DNA from: Bacillus cytotoxicus
GTDB taxonomy: Bacteria > Bacillota > Bacilli > Bacillales > Bacillaceae_G
Direction of reading: 5' to 3'
NCBI RefSeq assembly: GCF_023715645.1
Contig: NZ_JAMBOP010000001.1
Location: forward strand, 124,001 to 188,000
Length of the DNA stretch: 64,000 nt
Part shown: in pieces, positions 33,375-42,138 of the stretch
Position numbering within the stretch: position 1 is the first letter of the stretch
Layout of the letters: each line of letters opens with the position of its first letter
Notes under the pieces: model-generated
What the model saw: the letters and a program-made list of their open reading frames with translations, nothing else
The model's database searches: none
Told to the model about the DNA's origin: nothing
Position numbers and translations under genes: made by a program

Positions 33375-34478
33375 TTACTTAATCGTTCCCATCCCACCAA
33401 TTGTCACACTTACCTTAACCTTCACATCACCTTTTGCCAATTCCTTATTCCAATTATTTTGGACTTTTTTCCACTCTGGATATGTATAAGTTCTCGCATA
33501 TGTACCAAGTCCAATCGGATCGATTTCAGCAGCTTGTATTTTCTTTATTAATTTCTTGAAATCAGCTTGCAATTTAGTTTCAATAGCTTTTTCCAGCTTT
33601 GCTGCGTCTTTTTTTATATCGAATGGAAAAAGTCGTTCTGTAATGGCGATTCTCATCTTTACATCTATATGAAACATAAATTTACTGTCATATTTCACCC
33701 TAGTCTTTACCTTAATATTTTGAGCAGTAAAGCTTATCCAATCTTTATTACTGTCATCCGCTTTCGGATTGGTTGCAATTGTAAATAGAAACTCACCTTT
33801 ATTTTTATGCTGTAAAATGCGTAACAATCTGTTTTCATCGGGTTTCAGCGTTAATTTATATTTTCCTTTTTGGTCCAAAAGAGCTGTTCCTGTCATCCAT
33901 ATTTTCTTCTTTTTTTTCATCTCAGTAATACTCGCTGTCATCCCTTTATCTTTCATTTGTTCATGCAATTCTTGAAGAGTTGTTTTTACCACAACATTTC
34001 GTTCAGAGGCCGTTTCAACTAGTTTCATTAAATACAAAGGGAGCCGTGGCTTATCTTTTGGGTTATAAAAGATTACGTCCGAAACAGGTCCATCAACAGC
34101 GACAACCCTTGTAGTCACTGTATTTTTGGGATCTCGGTAAAATGGTTCGAGGTAACCTGTCCAATTTTTTCGTTGCAGCAACCGTTTCCCAACTAAGAAG
34201 ACTTGCGTTTTACTTCCTGATGTTAACGCCATAACTGTAGCATCGAATTTCTCTCTAGCATTTCGAACTGTAACAGATTTCACACCAGTATTTTCTTCTT
34301 TACTCTTTGCTTCTTTATTAAAAATAGGGCTTGACATGTACACCAATAAATTATCATTATGATCTAAATCCAAACCAATTATAAGGCTAAGAGAAACGTC
34401 CTCAACATTTGTTTGATCAAAACACCCTGTCATCATAAACGTCAATAACAAGACGCAACATAGCACCTTCCTTTTCAC
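33375..34478 (-). CDS. Spore germination lipoprotein, Ger(x)C family
   Basis: This 367-residue protein is the C subunit of a GerA-type nutrient germination receptor. It has a lipoprotein signal (MKRKVLCCVLLLTFMMTGC; lipobox M-T-G-C with C19), then the FDQTNVEDVSLSLIIGLDLD opening seen in all GerC proteins, and a C-terminal domain of alternating beta and helix (RLFPFDIKKDAAKLEKAIETKL). Start is GTG, overlapping the gerB-type stop. It attaches to the inner spore membrane facing the intermembrane space. The full receptor is encoded by this gene and the two upstream; which germinant it senses cannot be told. Confidence 0.93.
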   Translation of the reverse strand: MKRKVLCCVLLLTFMMTGCFDQTNVEDVSLSLIIGLDLDHNDNLLVYMSSPIFNKEAKSKEENTGVKSVTVRNAREKFDATVMALTSGSKTQVFLVGKRLLQRKNWTGYLEPFYRDPKNTVTTRVVAVDGPVSDVIFYNPKDKPRLPLYLMKLVETASERNVVVKTTLQELHEQMKDKGMTASITEMKKKKKIWMTGTALLDQKGKYKLTLKPDENRLLRILQHKNKGEFLFTIATNPKADDSNKDWISFTAQNIKVKTRVKYDSKFMFHIDVKMRIAITERLFPFDIKKDAAKLEKAIETKLQADFKKLIKKIQAAEIDPIGLGTYARTYTYPEWKKVQNNWNKELAKGDVKVKVSVTIGGMGTIK

Positions 34479-35578
34479 TGTATTCCCCTCCGATGGTACT
34501 TCTCATATACCCAGCTATATATCCATAAAATTATAGGCGATATATACGTCAATGCTAATCCCGCATTTGATACTACCTGTTGCCAACTATCAGCTTTATT
34601 CCAAGTGGGAAGGTTCCAAAGTATGAAACCGATAATAAGTAATAATAGAACCATGACGTGGGAGCTATGGTCTTGTTTTCCAAGTAATTGACTAGAGCAA
34701 AATACAGCGCAGTATATACAAGGCATCCAAGCTGTTGAAACAACAATTAAGTAAACAGCTAATAAAAACATGTCAAAACGTTCTAAAAACCGAAATTCAA
34801 TTACTTTCAATAAATTTAGTACAGGTTGATTAAATTCCGTAATGCTGTCAGGGCTAAAATAGGCAAAGCAAATAAGAGTAGTAAATAAATAAAATAACAT
34901 CGTCAAAGTATTGGCAATCACGATTCCATGAACTGCATACTGTTTTTTTTGTAAGAAGGGATATAAAAAGAACGCGATATCAAACCCTAAAAAAGTAAAA
35001 ATAGTAGTCGGTACAGCTGTTAATACCGGTTTCCATCCGTCTTTTAAGAGTGGAAAAAACGGCAGCCAACTCCAACCTCCTTTTAGCGGTATCAAAAAAA
35101 AGAGCGGCAGCCAAATCATCATATAAAAAACGAGTTCACAGTAACGCCCTATTATCCGAAGGCCATTGCGCACAACAAGAAATGTAGGAATTGAAAACAA
35201 AAATATAATGATATAGTCAGGCGTTTTCGGAAGAAGCCACCCCTTAAGATACAGCATGGTATTCACAAGAATGATGCACGAATAACAAGCAAAATAGATC
35301 ATATAAATAACAATTAGTGCTTTCCCAACTATTTTGCCAAACAATCGTATAAGAATGTCATATAGCGTGTCCTCTGGATACCTTGCAGATGTTTTCACGA
35401 TAAAAATACCGGATATTGTGGAGAATATCCAGCCGATAAGTATAGCTATCCATCCATCCGTTCCAGCTTTTTCTGCAAGCACTCGTGGGAGAGATAAAAC
35501 TCCAGTTCCTACCTGCATTCCATTAATTAAAAAAATATACTGCAGAAGAGTAATGTCATTATAGGCATACTTTTTCAT
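34475..35578 (-). CDS. Spore germination permease, GerB family
   Basis: This 367-residue protein has ten predicted membrane helices of the APC amino-acid permease type. It opens ITLLQYIFLINGMQVGTGVLSLP, with GWIFSTISGIFIV and FLGFDIAFFLYPFLQKK further on. GerB subunits carry the germinant-binding pocket in the inner spore membrane. It lies 4 bp after the gerA-type gene and overlaps the gerC-type gene by 4 bp, so all three are tightly coupled. Confidence 0.93.
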   Translation of the reverse strand: MKKYAYNDITLLQYIFLINGMQVGTGVLSLPRVLAEKAGTDGWIAILIGWIFSTISGIFIVKTSARYPEDTLYDILIRLFGKIVGKALIVIYMIYFACYSCIILVNTMLYLKGWLLPKTPDYIIIFLFSIPTFLVVRNGLRIIGRYCELVFYMMIWLPLFFLIPLKGGWSWLPFFPLLKDGWKPVLTAVPTTIFTFLGFDIAFFLYPFLQKKQYAVHGIVIANTLTMLFYLFTTLICFAYFSPDSITEFNQPVLNLLKVIEFRFLERFDMFLLAVYLIVVSTAWMPCIYCAVFCSSQLLGKQDHSSHVMVLLLLIIGFILWNLPTWNKADSWQQVVSNAGLALTYISPIILWIYSWVYEKYHRRGIQ

Positions 35579-35582
35579 AGTT

Positions 35583-37130
35583 TCACCTTTTGTTGTGATT
35601 TTTTCCTTGTCGAATAGATTGAGTAGCTCCCGTACCCTTAGGACGATTTTTCATTGTCCATAAAGGAAAGCGTATAAAGGTATCCTTCATATCAGCAAAG
35701 CGAAACGGTGCTAACGGAGTCCCATAAGGAGTTCCGAGCGATTCAAGACTGATGAGATGTGCAACTAATGTCATCCACCCGATAACAATTCCGACAATCC
35801 CAAACAAAGCAGCCGATATCATCATAGGAAAGCGTAGCAACCTGACCGCCGCTCCCATATCATAATTAGGAATAATAAAAGAAGCGATAGCCGTAACAGC
35901 AACAACGATAATCATAATGTTGCTGACAATTCCCGCTTGAACAGCGGCCTGTCCAATGATAATCCCGCCTACAATTCCAACTGTTTGACCGATTGGAGCA
36001 GGTAGCCGCAGGGCGCCTTCTCTCATCATTTCCAGTGTCATTTCCATAAGTAGCGCTTCCATAACTGGAGAAAAAGGTACACGCGTTCTTGATTCCGCGA
36101 TAGATAAAAAAAGTTCTACAGGAATAACTTCAAAATTAAAGGAAATAAACGCAACATAACTCGCAGGTAAAAATAGAGCTATCATAAAAGCAATAAACCG
36201 GAGTATCCGAATAAACGAAGCAACTAACCAACGTGTCCCGTAATCGTCGACTCCTTGAAAAAAGGAGATAAAGTTTGTTGGAGCAATTAATACATTTGGA
36301 GAACGATCCACTACAGCTACAAATCTTCCTTGAAGAATATGAGATACAGCCACGTCTGGTCTTTCAGTTATCATAAATTGCGGAAACGGTGAATACGGAT
36401 TATCTTCAATGAATTCGATAAGTTCACCCGCACTCGCTATAGAGTCGACCGTAATACCTTGAATCCGTGTTTCCAATTCTTTCAGAACCTCTTCAGAAGC
36501 TACATCTTTCAAATATAAAATGGAAATTCTCGTTTTACTTCGCATACCAACTGTTATTTCTTGCACCTTGAATTCGCGATGAGGAATGTATCTTCGAATC
36601 ATTGCGATATTTTGACTTCCAGTTTCTACAAACGCTTGATGAGAACCTTTTAGAGATATTTCATTACGAGTATCTTCAATATTTCTTTGCGGCCATCCTT
36701 TTGTATCTAATTGATACGCTGTAGCTTGGCCATGAAGGAATAAAATACTATCGCCTTCCAAAACAGCATTTTCAATCCGGCCCCACGTATTAATTATTTC
36801 AACATGACCCAATGGAATTGGAAGTTCCGCATTCGCATCATAGACACTATCCATCAATGGAGTTAAAACATGTTTTTGAATCGATAGCTTATCAGTTAAT
36901 CCAGACAAATATACTAAAGCTGCTTCTATTCCATCTCCTGGCATTGAAAACCGCCGAATCACTAAATCAGGAGCTTGACGAAAGAGTTCCTGAAGCTCAC
37001 CTATGTTTTTAGATAAATCAGCGTCTAAGAGGGAGTCCTCCATATTTTTATCCTGAAAATGAATATTGTCGCACCTTGAAAACGACTTAGGATTGCCTCT
37101 ACCTTTCAACCGTTTCAGAAATTTAGCCAT
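35583..37130 (-). CDS. Spore germination protein, GerA family
   Basis: This 515-residue A subunit has an N-terminal soluble domain (about residues 1-300) including NIGELQELFRQAPDLVIRRF and FPQFMITERPDVAVSHILQGRFVAVVDRSPNVLIAP, each only part of longer conserved blocks, and then five or six membrane helices. Family motifs include ESRTRVPFSPVMEALLMEM and LRLPAPIGQTVGIVGGIIIGQAAVQAG. GCGGGGGAGTTC precedes ATG. The upstream promoter has a textbook sigma-G form, so the operon is expressed in the forespore. GerA subunits form the oligomeric ion channel. Confidence 0.94.
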   Translation of the reverse strand: MAKFLKRLKGRGNPKSFSRCDNIHFQDKNMEDSLLDADLSKNIGELQELFRQAPDLVIRRFSMPGDGIEAALVYLSGLTDKLSIQKHVLTPLMDSVYDANAELPIPLGHVEIINTWGRIENAVLEGDSILFLHGQATAYQLDTKGWPQRNIEDTRNEISLKGSHQAFVETGSQNIAMIRRYIPHREFKVQEITVGMRSKTRISILYLKDVASEEVLKELETRIQGITVDSIASAGELIEFIEDNPYSPFPQFMITERPDVAVSHILQGRFVAVVDRSPNVLIAPTNFISFFQGVDDYGTRWLVASFIRILRFIAFMIALFLPASYVAFISFNFEVIPVELFLSIAESRTRVPFSPVMEALLMEMTLEMMREGALRLPAPIGQTVGIVGGIIIGQAAVQAGIVSNIMIIVVAVTAIASFIIPNYDMGAAVRLLRFPMMISAALFGIVGIVIGWMTLVAHLISLESLGTPYGTPLAPFRFADMKDTFIRFPLWTMKNRPKGTGATQSIRQGKNHNKR

Positions 37131-37169
37131 GAACTCCCCCGCTTTCTACATGCATTCTATATTATTGTT

Positions 37170-37198
37170 TAGTATGTATTTCCCAAGGGAAAATATTC
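37170..37198 (-). promoter_or_regulatory. Sigma-G (forespore) promoter of the ger operon
   Basis: On the minus strand GAATA (-35) and CATACTA (-10) are separated by exactly 17 bp. That is the Bacillus sigma-G pattern, about 40 bp upstream of the gerA-type start codon. Confidence 0.82.
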
Positions 37199-37207
37199 TA
37201 ATAACTA

Positions 37208-37252
37208 ACAAGAGAAAAAGCCATCCCATTTTGGAAAAGGATGGCTTTTTCT
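37208..37252 (-). terminator. Terminator of the CwlJ-type gene
   Basis: AAAAAGCCATCC (37215-37226) pairs with GGATGGCTTTTT (37239-37250). It lies between the cortex hydrolase gene and the ger operon promoter, so the two are separate units. Confidence 0.85.
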
Positions 37253-37254
37253 AT

Positions 37255-37292
37255 GTCGATTATCGTCGAAGCGCCGATATATTTCTCCTGCG
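37255..37292 (-). repeat. Short ATATATCGGCG repeat fragment
   Basis: GTCGAAGCGCCGATATAT is one unit of the family seen in full at 14175, 40575, 45118 and 60940. It abuts the stop codon of the CwlJ-type gene. Confidence 0.6.
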
Positions 37293-37724
37293 CTACTTTC
37301 CGCTATATACTTTCGGGCATTCATCTCCAGTCGGTTCGTAAAAACAATGATTCTTGTATCGTCCTGCAAGAGGCTGATCCCACCACGTAGGAGGACAGTC
37401 ACCAACTGGCCTGAAGAACCAAAGCGAATATACACCTGGCCATATGCGAGCATAATTCAAACACTTTCTTGCCATTTCCTTCTCGCTCTCTCTTGCTCTT
37501 TGATAAAAATATCCTTTCGTCGTTGCTTCAAATCCACCTGGCTGCTGATACACCATTTGCGAAACATTTGTAATTTGTTTAAAGTCTAGACAATCACACA
37601 TGACGCGATTCACACCAACTGTCCCTACGGCCATCATCCCTTGTTGCCCTTCTCCTTCTGCCTCTGCACGCATGAGACGAGCTAATAAATCTACCTCACT
37701 TTCTGTATACGCAATTCTCCCCAT
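37293..37724 (-). CDS. Spore cortex hydrolase, CwlJ type
   Basis: This 143-residue SleB/CwlJ hydrolase domain protein is almost the length of B. subtilis CwlJ (142). Conserved parts are VDLLARLMRAEAEGEGQQGM (with the catalytic glutamate in R-A-E-A-E-G), VGTVGVNRV, FEATTKGYFYQRARESE and YSLWFFRPVGDCPPTWWDQP. It lacks a signal peptide, as CwlJ does, and should be placed in the spore coat to degrade cortex during germination. The start at 37724 is set by GTGGAGGGATAAAA. B. cereus strains carry CwlJ1 (paired with gerQ) and CwlJ2; no gerQ lies here, so this may be the second one. Confidence 0.88.
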   Translation of the reverse strand: MGRIAYTESEVDLLARLMRAEAEGEGQQGMMAVGTVGVNRVMCDCLDFKQITNVSQMVYQQPGGFEATTKGYFYQRARESEKEMARKCLNYARIWPGVYSLWFFRPVGDCPPTWWDQPLAGRYKNHCFYEPTGDECPKVYSGK

Positions 37725-37847
37725 TTTTATCCCTCCACTCTCCCTATCACTATATGCAGAAAGGATTATTTGTTTTAAAAAGACAGGTTCTAAATAACAA
37801 AAAAACTGCCACAAAAAGCCGTTATGCAACGACCTTTTTGGACAATT

Positions 37848-38555
37848 TCATATGTACAAATGTATTTTACTTTCATCAATGCAGCGTAGTTTACTTACCG
37901 GCCTTCCTACTTGTTGATACACCATTTCATTCTCTAAAACCTCAATCTCAATTAAAAACATGACATACTTTCGAATGGAAACTCTAGAAATTCCAACTAA
38001 TTGGGCCATTTCTTCTGTTGTAAATGTTTTTGCGTGAAGCGATTGGATCTGTTTCCAAACTAACTGCAATGTTTGCTTAGTTAATCCTTTTGGAAGCGCC
38101 TTGCTTATAAAGAGTTCTTTTTTTTCTTTTTGTAAAATTAATTCATCCAGTTCAGATTGATTTATATTTGGCTGCGCCTTCATAAATTTAAATTTTTCAC
38201 GATAAGCAGATAATGCTTCCTTAAAACGTTCAAAGGTAAATGGTTTAATTAAATAATCTACAACTCCATATTGCAATGCTTTTTTTATACTGACCATATC
38301 ATGCACTGCGGAAATCATCATCACATCAATTTCTCTTTCTTTATTGCGAATATGCAATAACAATTCAAACCCAGTATCGCCAGGCATAAAAATATCAAGC
38401 AATACAAAATCTATGTGGGATTCTTCTAGTACTTGTAACGCTTCGTCTACAGAGTTAGCTATATGAACAAGTTCAAACCCACCAACTTGTTCTAAATAAT
38501 GTTTATTTAACATTGCTACCATTGGATCATCTTCTACAATTAAAACTTTAATCAT
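37848..38555 (-). CDS. Response regulator, CitB/MalR family
   Basis: This 235-residue regulator has a receiver domain (acidic D9-D10, phospho-acceptor D54 in VLLDIFMPG, K105-region DYLIKPF) and a C-terminal helix-turn-helix (TTEEMAQLVGISRVSIRKYVMFL). It matches B. subtilis MalR (YufM) and DctR types that answer C4-dicarboxylates. It overlaps the kinase gene by 8 bp. Next to malic enzyme and a 2-hydroxycarboxylate transporter, it most likely activates malate uptake and use. Three GTTTTGTAA repeats upstream of the transporter gene are candidate binding sites. Confidence 0.9.
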   Translation of the reverse strand: MIKVLIVEDDPMVAMLNKHYLEQVGGFELVHIANSVDEALQVLEESHIDFVLLDIFMPGDTGFELLLHIRNKEREIDVMMISAVHDMVSIKKALQYGVVDYLIKPFTFERFKEALSAYREKFKFMKAQPNINQSELDELILQKEKKELFISKALPKGLTKQTLQLVWKQIQSLHAKTFTTEEMAQLVGISRVSIRKYVMFLIEIEVLENEMVYQQVGRPVSKLRCIDESKIHLYI

Positions 38556-40158
38556 CTTTCATCCCATCCCTACTTTTATATGGTGTTTCAATTGTGATTG
38601 TTGTTTGTTCCCCTAATACTGAATCAATATGTATATTCCCTTTTATACGTTCTATACTTTCCTTCAAAAGGTATAAGCCATATCCCCTATTTTCTCCTTT
38701 TGTAGAATAACCTTTGACAAATAATTTATCTATTTCTTCTTGTTTAATTCCATTACCTGTATCTGTAATCTTCAATATCAATTTATGATAATATTTAATT
38801 TCAACATTTACCTTCTTATGATTACAATCTGCCACTGCATCCAGTGCATTATCAATTAAATTCCCTACAATTGTAATGAGTTCACGAATAATCCCCTCAT
38901 CATCCGTCTGCGGTAAATAAGAATCTTCACTAATCGTTAATTCTATTCCTTTTTCTCTCGCATAGCTAAGTTTCCCAAGTAAAAAACCTGCAAACACAGG
39001 ATCTTTTATCTTCCGCATGACATCTCCAATTTCATATTGATGCTCTGATACCATGGTGCTAACATACTTTTCTAATTGCTCATAATGCTTCATATGCGTT
39101 AGTCCTAATACAACATGCAGCTTATTCATAAATTCATGAGATTGTGCACGTAAAGCCTCTGCATATAATCGAATACCCGTTAACTGCTCAGCTAATTTTC
39201 TTATTTCCGTTTTATCACGAAATGTTGTAATCGCACCAACAATTTCTCCTTTTACGTATAACGGAACTCGATTCGAAACAATTGAAATCCCATGCATACT
39301 GTGTTCCTCATCAAGCTGCGCCACTCCCGTTTGTAATACTTCTTTTATCCTTGAATTTGGCATGTACTTTTTAATGTCTTCACCAATAAATTCTTCTTTA
39401 ATCCCGCTTTTTTCAATTAACCGCCGCGCTTCGTTATTAATTAATGTAATCCTCGCATCCTTATCAATTGCGACAATTCCTTCTTTGACAGATTGCAGCA
39501 TCGTATTGCGTTCTTCTAAAATTTTGGAAATTTCATTAGGTTCGAGGCCAAATAAAATTTTCTTAATATGTCTAGCTAATAAAATCGCCCCAATAACTCC
39601 TACTAAAATCCCAACGCCGATACCTATGTACATAATATGTCTGCTCTGTTCGACCATTTCTTCTACATTATCAGCTGAAATTCCGACAGCTACAACCCCT
39701 ATTTGTTTTTTCGTTTCAGAAAAGATTGGTATAAATACTCGCACAGACTTTCCTAATGTCCCTTTTGCTGTTGATACATATTCTTTTCCTTTCAAGGCCG
39801 TTTCTTCATCGCCCCCGACGAAATGTTGACCAATTTTCGTCGGATCTGGATGAGATTTTCGTATTCCCTTCATATCCATAACGACAACGAATTGAACATC
39901 TGTATTTTTTAAAAGCCGATTCACATTCGGCTGAATTTCAGATTCATCTTTCCTTCCCGATAAAGCATCGATTACGAGCGGTGAATTTGCTGTAATACGT
40001 GCAACTGTTTTCGCTTTTTCTATTTGACTATCTTCTGTCGTACGCTCGACATGATGACTAATTAAAATATCTGTTACAAGTAAAGAAAATACAACTACAG
40101 CACAGACCAACAACGCAATGGTTTTCTGTAGGCTCAAAAATTTCTTCCTTTTCTCCAT
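38548..40158 (-). CDS. Sensor histidine kinase, CitA/DcuS/MalK family
   Basis: This 536-residue kinase has a membrane helix at about 13-34, an extracellular sCache-type sensor (35-172) and a second helix at 174-196. A cytoplasmic PAS domain follows (about 215-320, EGIVAIDKDARITLINNEA), then the dimerisation helix with phospho-acceptor H341 (AQSHEFMNKLHV), and an ATPase domain with N box NLIDNALDAV, GNGI and GYGLYLLKESIE. It fits sensors of citrate or malate. ATG follows GGGGGGAGAGCGGG. It is the first gene of the two-component operon. Confidence 0.92.
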   Translation of the reverse strand: MEKRKKFLSLQKTIALLVCAVVVFSLLVTDILISHHVERTTEDSQIEKAKTVARITANSPLVIDALSGRKDESEIQPNVNRLLKNTDVQFVVVMDMKGIRKSHPDPTKIGQHFVGGDEETALKGKEYVSTAKGTLGKSVRVFIPIFSETKKQIGVVAVGISADNVEEMVEQSRHIMYIGIGVGILVGVIGAILLARHIKKILFGLEPNEISKILEERNTMLQSVKEGIVAIDKDARITLINNEARRLIEKSGIKEEFIGEDIKKYMPNSRIKEVLQTGVAQLDEEHSMHGISIVSNRVPLYVKGEIVGAITTFRDKTEIRKLAEQLTGIRLYAEALRAQSHEFMNKLHVVLGLTHMKHYEQLEKYVSTMVSEHQYEIGDVMRKIKDPVFAGFLLGKLSYAREKGIELTISEDSYLPQTDDEGIIRELITIVGNLIDNALDAVADCNHKKVNVEIKYYHKLILKITDTGNGIKQEEIDKLFVKGYSTKGENRGYGLYLLKESIERIKGNIHIDSVLGEQTTITIETPYKSRDGMKDD

Positions 40159-40337
40159 CCCGCTCTCCCCCCTGTTTCTTCTATACTCCGTGCGAAATCT
40201 ATATTACTGATTCTTTTCAATGAAAACAACTTTTTTTCATGAGTAAGATTTTACACACTATTTTACACATCGAAATACTAAGAAAATTTATAAGAATTTT
40301 TAACAGAATTGGAAAGATTGCTTTATAAATACAAATT

Positions 40338-40500
40338 AAAAAACCCCCTTTTTAGGGGGGGCGAGAGCGTCTGACCGCGCGTAGGAGCGGTCAGGCCCTT
40401 TTTCTGCCACATGCCAGGTTTAAAACAAAGGGAGAAAGCAAGTCGCGGGCATGTTGTACCCTGCATAGCAGAGATTTTTATATTTACAAATCAAAATAAC
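40338..40500 (-). repeat. Hairpin-core repeat (inverted copy)
   Basis: It reads CCCCCTTTTTAGGGGGGG, then CGCGTAGGAGCGGTCAGGCC and TTTTTCTGCCACATGCC, the reverse of the family core. It starts the 700-bp gap between kinase and malic enzyme, which also holds a hairpin (40520), ATATATCGGCG units (40575) and a bcr1-type element (40735). Confidence 0.75.
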
Positions 40501-40519
40501 TATATGTAGGATGAACAAA

Positions 40520-40569
40520 AAAGAGCTGAATCAAAAGAGACATAAATGTCTTTTGATTCAGCTCCTTCT
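40520..40569. other. Long perfect hairpin beside ATATATCGGCG units
   Basis: GAGCTGAATCAAAAGA pairs with TCTTTTGATTCAGCTC around a self-complementary GACATAAATGTC, giving about 20 bp of stem. A short T-rich tail (CTTCTTATAT) follows. It may be a terminator or part of the repeat. A similar hairpin lies at 45065. Confidence 0.7.
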
Positions 40570-40574
40570 TATAT

Positions 40575-40698
40575 GTTCAATGATATATCGGCGCTTTTTC
40601 AAATATATCGACCGAAATGACATATATATCAGCGCTTTTTACAATATATCGGCGCTTCGACACGAAATAAAGACACCCCGACAACGTTCGACATTTTA
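40575..40698 (+). repeat. ATATATCGGCG repeat, long copy
   Basis: Units ATATATCGGCGCTTTTT, ATATATCGACCG, ATATATCAGCGCTTTTTAC and ATATATCGGCGCTTCGAC are followed by CCCCGACAACGTTCGAC and TTTTATATGCATGAAAAG. It aligns with 45118-45225 over its entire length. Confidence 0.78.
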
Positions 40699-40734
40699 TA
40701 TGCATGAAAAGAGGCTGACAAGAGGAAGTTTCAC

Positions 40735-40862
40735 TCTATCCCGCATTAACGGGCAGTAAAGATCAGGGAATCATCGAGAAGATAACTGCCCGTAAAAGCC
40801 CGATTGGTGAGGACTAACCTCTTGGGAAGAAAAACGTTTCCCAAGAGGAAGTTTCACTTTAT
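40735..40862 (-). mobile_element. bcr1-type repeat element, copy 2 (variant interior)
   Basis: The right flank is TTTAT (40858-40862); the left flank is TCTAT (40735-40739), a one-base change. Between them lie the CCCGCATTAACGGGCAGT hairpin, ACTGCCCGTAAAAGCCCG and a long hairpin CCTCTTGGGAA / TTCCCAAGAGG. The stretch replaces the usual CAGTGGGGG stem with an unrelated one. The right TTTAT contains the malic enzyme stop codon. Confidence 0.78.
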
Positions 40863-42070
40863 TGTTCGATTGAATAGTTTGGTATTTTTTTAATTTGTGC
40901 CACACCTGATTCAATTGCGGATTTTGCTACTGCAGCTGCTACACTTGGTACAACTCTTTTATCAAGTGGATTTGGAATTACATAATTTGCATTTCGTTCT
41001 TCATCTGTAATGATGTTCGCAATTCCATATGCGGCAGCTAATTTCATTTCCTCAGTAACATCTGTAGCACGCACATCTAATGCACCGCGGAATATCCCTG
41101 GGAATGCTAATACATTGTTTACTTGGTTTGGATAATCAGAACGTCCTGTTCCAACAACAGCTGCTCCAGCCTCTAGTGCCTCTTCTGGGAATATTTCTGG
41201 TACTGGATTTGCCATTGCAAATACAATTGGATTTGCATTCATTGTTTTCACATGTTCTTTCGTTAATACGTTAGGAGCCGATACGCCAATAAAAATGTCT
41301 GCGCCTTGAATCGCTTCTTTTAATGTTCCACGTACATGTTCGTGATTCGTTTCTTTCGCAATCTCGATTTGTGCAGGATTCATCCATGACTCTCCCTCGC
41401 ACACGATACCTTCTAAGCTTACTAATGTCATATGCTGTGCGCCTGCTTTTAATAACAATTTACTAATTGCAATTCCTGCAGAACCGGCACCATTAATAAC
41501 AATCTTCACTTCGGCCATTGTTTTATTTACTACTTTTAACGCGTTAAGAACTGCCGCTAAAACAACAATTGCTGTTCCGTGCTGATCATCATGGAATACT
41601 GGAATATTCGTCTCTTCTTTTAAACGCTTTTCAATTTCAAAACAGCGCGGCGCTGCAATATCTTCTAAATTAATACCCGCGAATGTAGGTTCTAAATTTT
41701 TAACGATGGTTACGATTTCATCTACATCAGTCGTTCCAAGACAAAGCGGGAATGCATCGACATTTGCAAACTTTTTAAATAAAATACTTTTCCCTTCCAT
41801 AACAGGCATAGCTGCTTTCGGTCCAATATCCCCTAATCCAAGTACTGCTGTTCCATCTGAGACAACCGCAACCATATTACCGCGCGCTGTATAGTCATAA
41901 GCTGTTTCTTCATCCGCTGCAATCGCCTTACAAGATTCCGCTACGCCTGGTGTATATGTCAAACTTAAATCATCAGCTGAATTCACTTCCACTTTACTTG
42001 TAATTTCAATTTTCCCCATTAATTCTTTATGAAGTAATAACGAACGTTCTTTAATTTGACTTTCTAACAT
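40859..42070 (-). CDS. Malic enzyme (NAD(P)-dependent)
   Basis: This 403-residue malic enzyme of the short bacterial type oxidatively decarboxylates malate to pyruvate. Visible are the catalytic Y39 (LTYTPGVAE), K94 (VMEGKSILFKKF), metal ligands E136-D137 (GINLEDIAAPRCFEIE), FHDDQHGTAIV and the nucleotide-binding GAGSAGIAISKLLL. Coenzyme preference is not clear. AGGAGGAG precedes ATG. It is the second gene after the transporter, 68 bp downstream with a hairpin between, and its stop lies in the flank of a bcr1-type element. Its role in malate catabolism follows from the context. Confidence 0.94.
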   Translation of the reverse strand: MLESQIKERSLLLHKELMGKIEITSKVEVNSADDLSLTYTPGVAESCKAIAADEETAYDYTARGNMVAVVSDGTAVLGLGDIGPKAAMPVMEGKSILFKKFANVDAFPLCLGTTDVDEIVTIVKNLEPTFAGINLEDIAAPRCFEIEKRLKEETNIPVFHDDQHGTAIVVLAAVLNALKVVNKTMAEVKIVINGAGSAGIAISKLLLKAGAQHMTLVSLEGIVCEGESWMNPAQIEIAKETNHEHVRGTLKEAIQGADIFIGVSAPNVLTKEHVKTMNANPIVFAMANPVPEIFPEEALEAGAAVVGTGRSDYPNQVNNVLAFPGIFRGALDVRATDVTEEMKLAAAYGIANIITDEERNANYVIPNPLDKRVVPSVAAAVAKSAIESGVAQIKKIPNYSIEQ

Positions 42071-42093
42071 AAAAATAATCTCCTCCTAATTTT

Positions 42094-42127
42094 ACAAGCT
42101 AGCTACGTCTTTACATAGCTAGCTTGT
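42094..42127 (-). other. Intercistronic hairpin between transporter and malic enzyme genes
   Basis: ACAAGCTAGCTA (42094-42105) pairs with TAGCTAGCTTGT (42116-42127). There is no T-run, so it is more likely an mRNA processing or stability element than a terminator. Confidence 0.65.
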
Positions 42128-42138
42128 CTGCCGTTACA

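Noticed and set aside
37700-37770. A sigma-E promoter (CATATAGT) before the CwlJ-type gene
   Set aside because: The -10 likeness is fair but no ATA-type -35 lies at the right distance, so it was not called.
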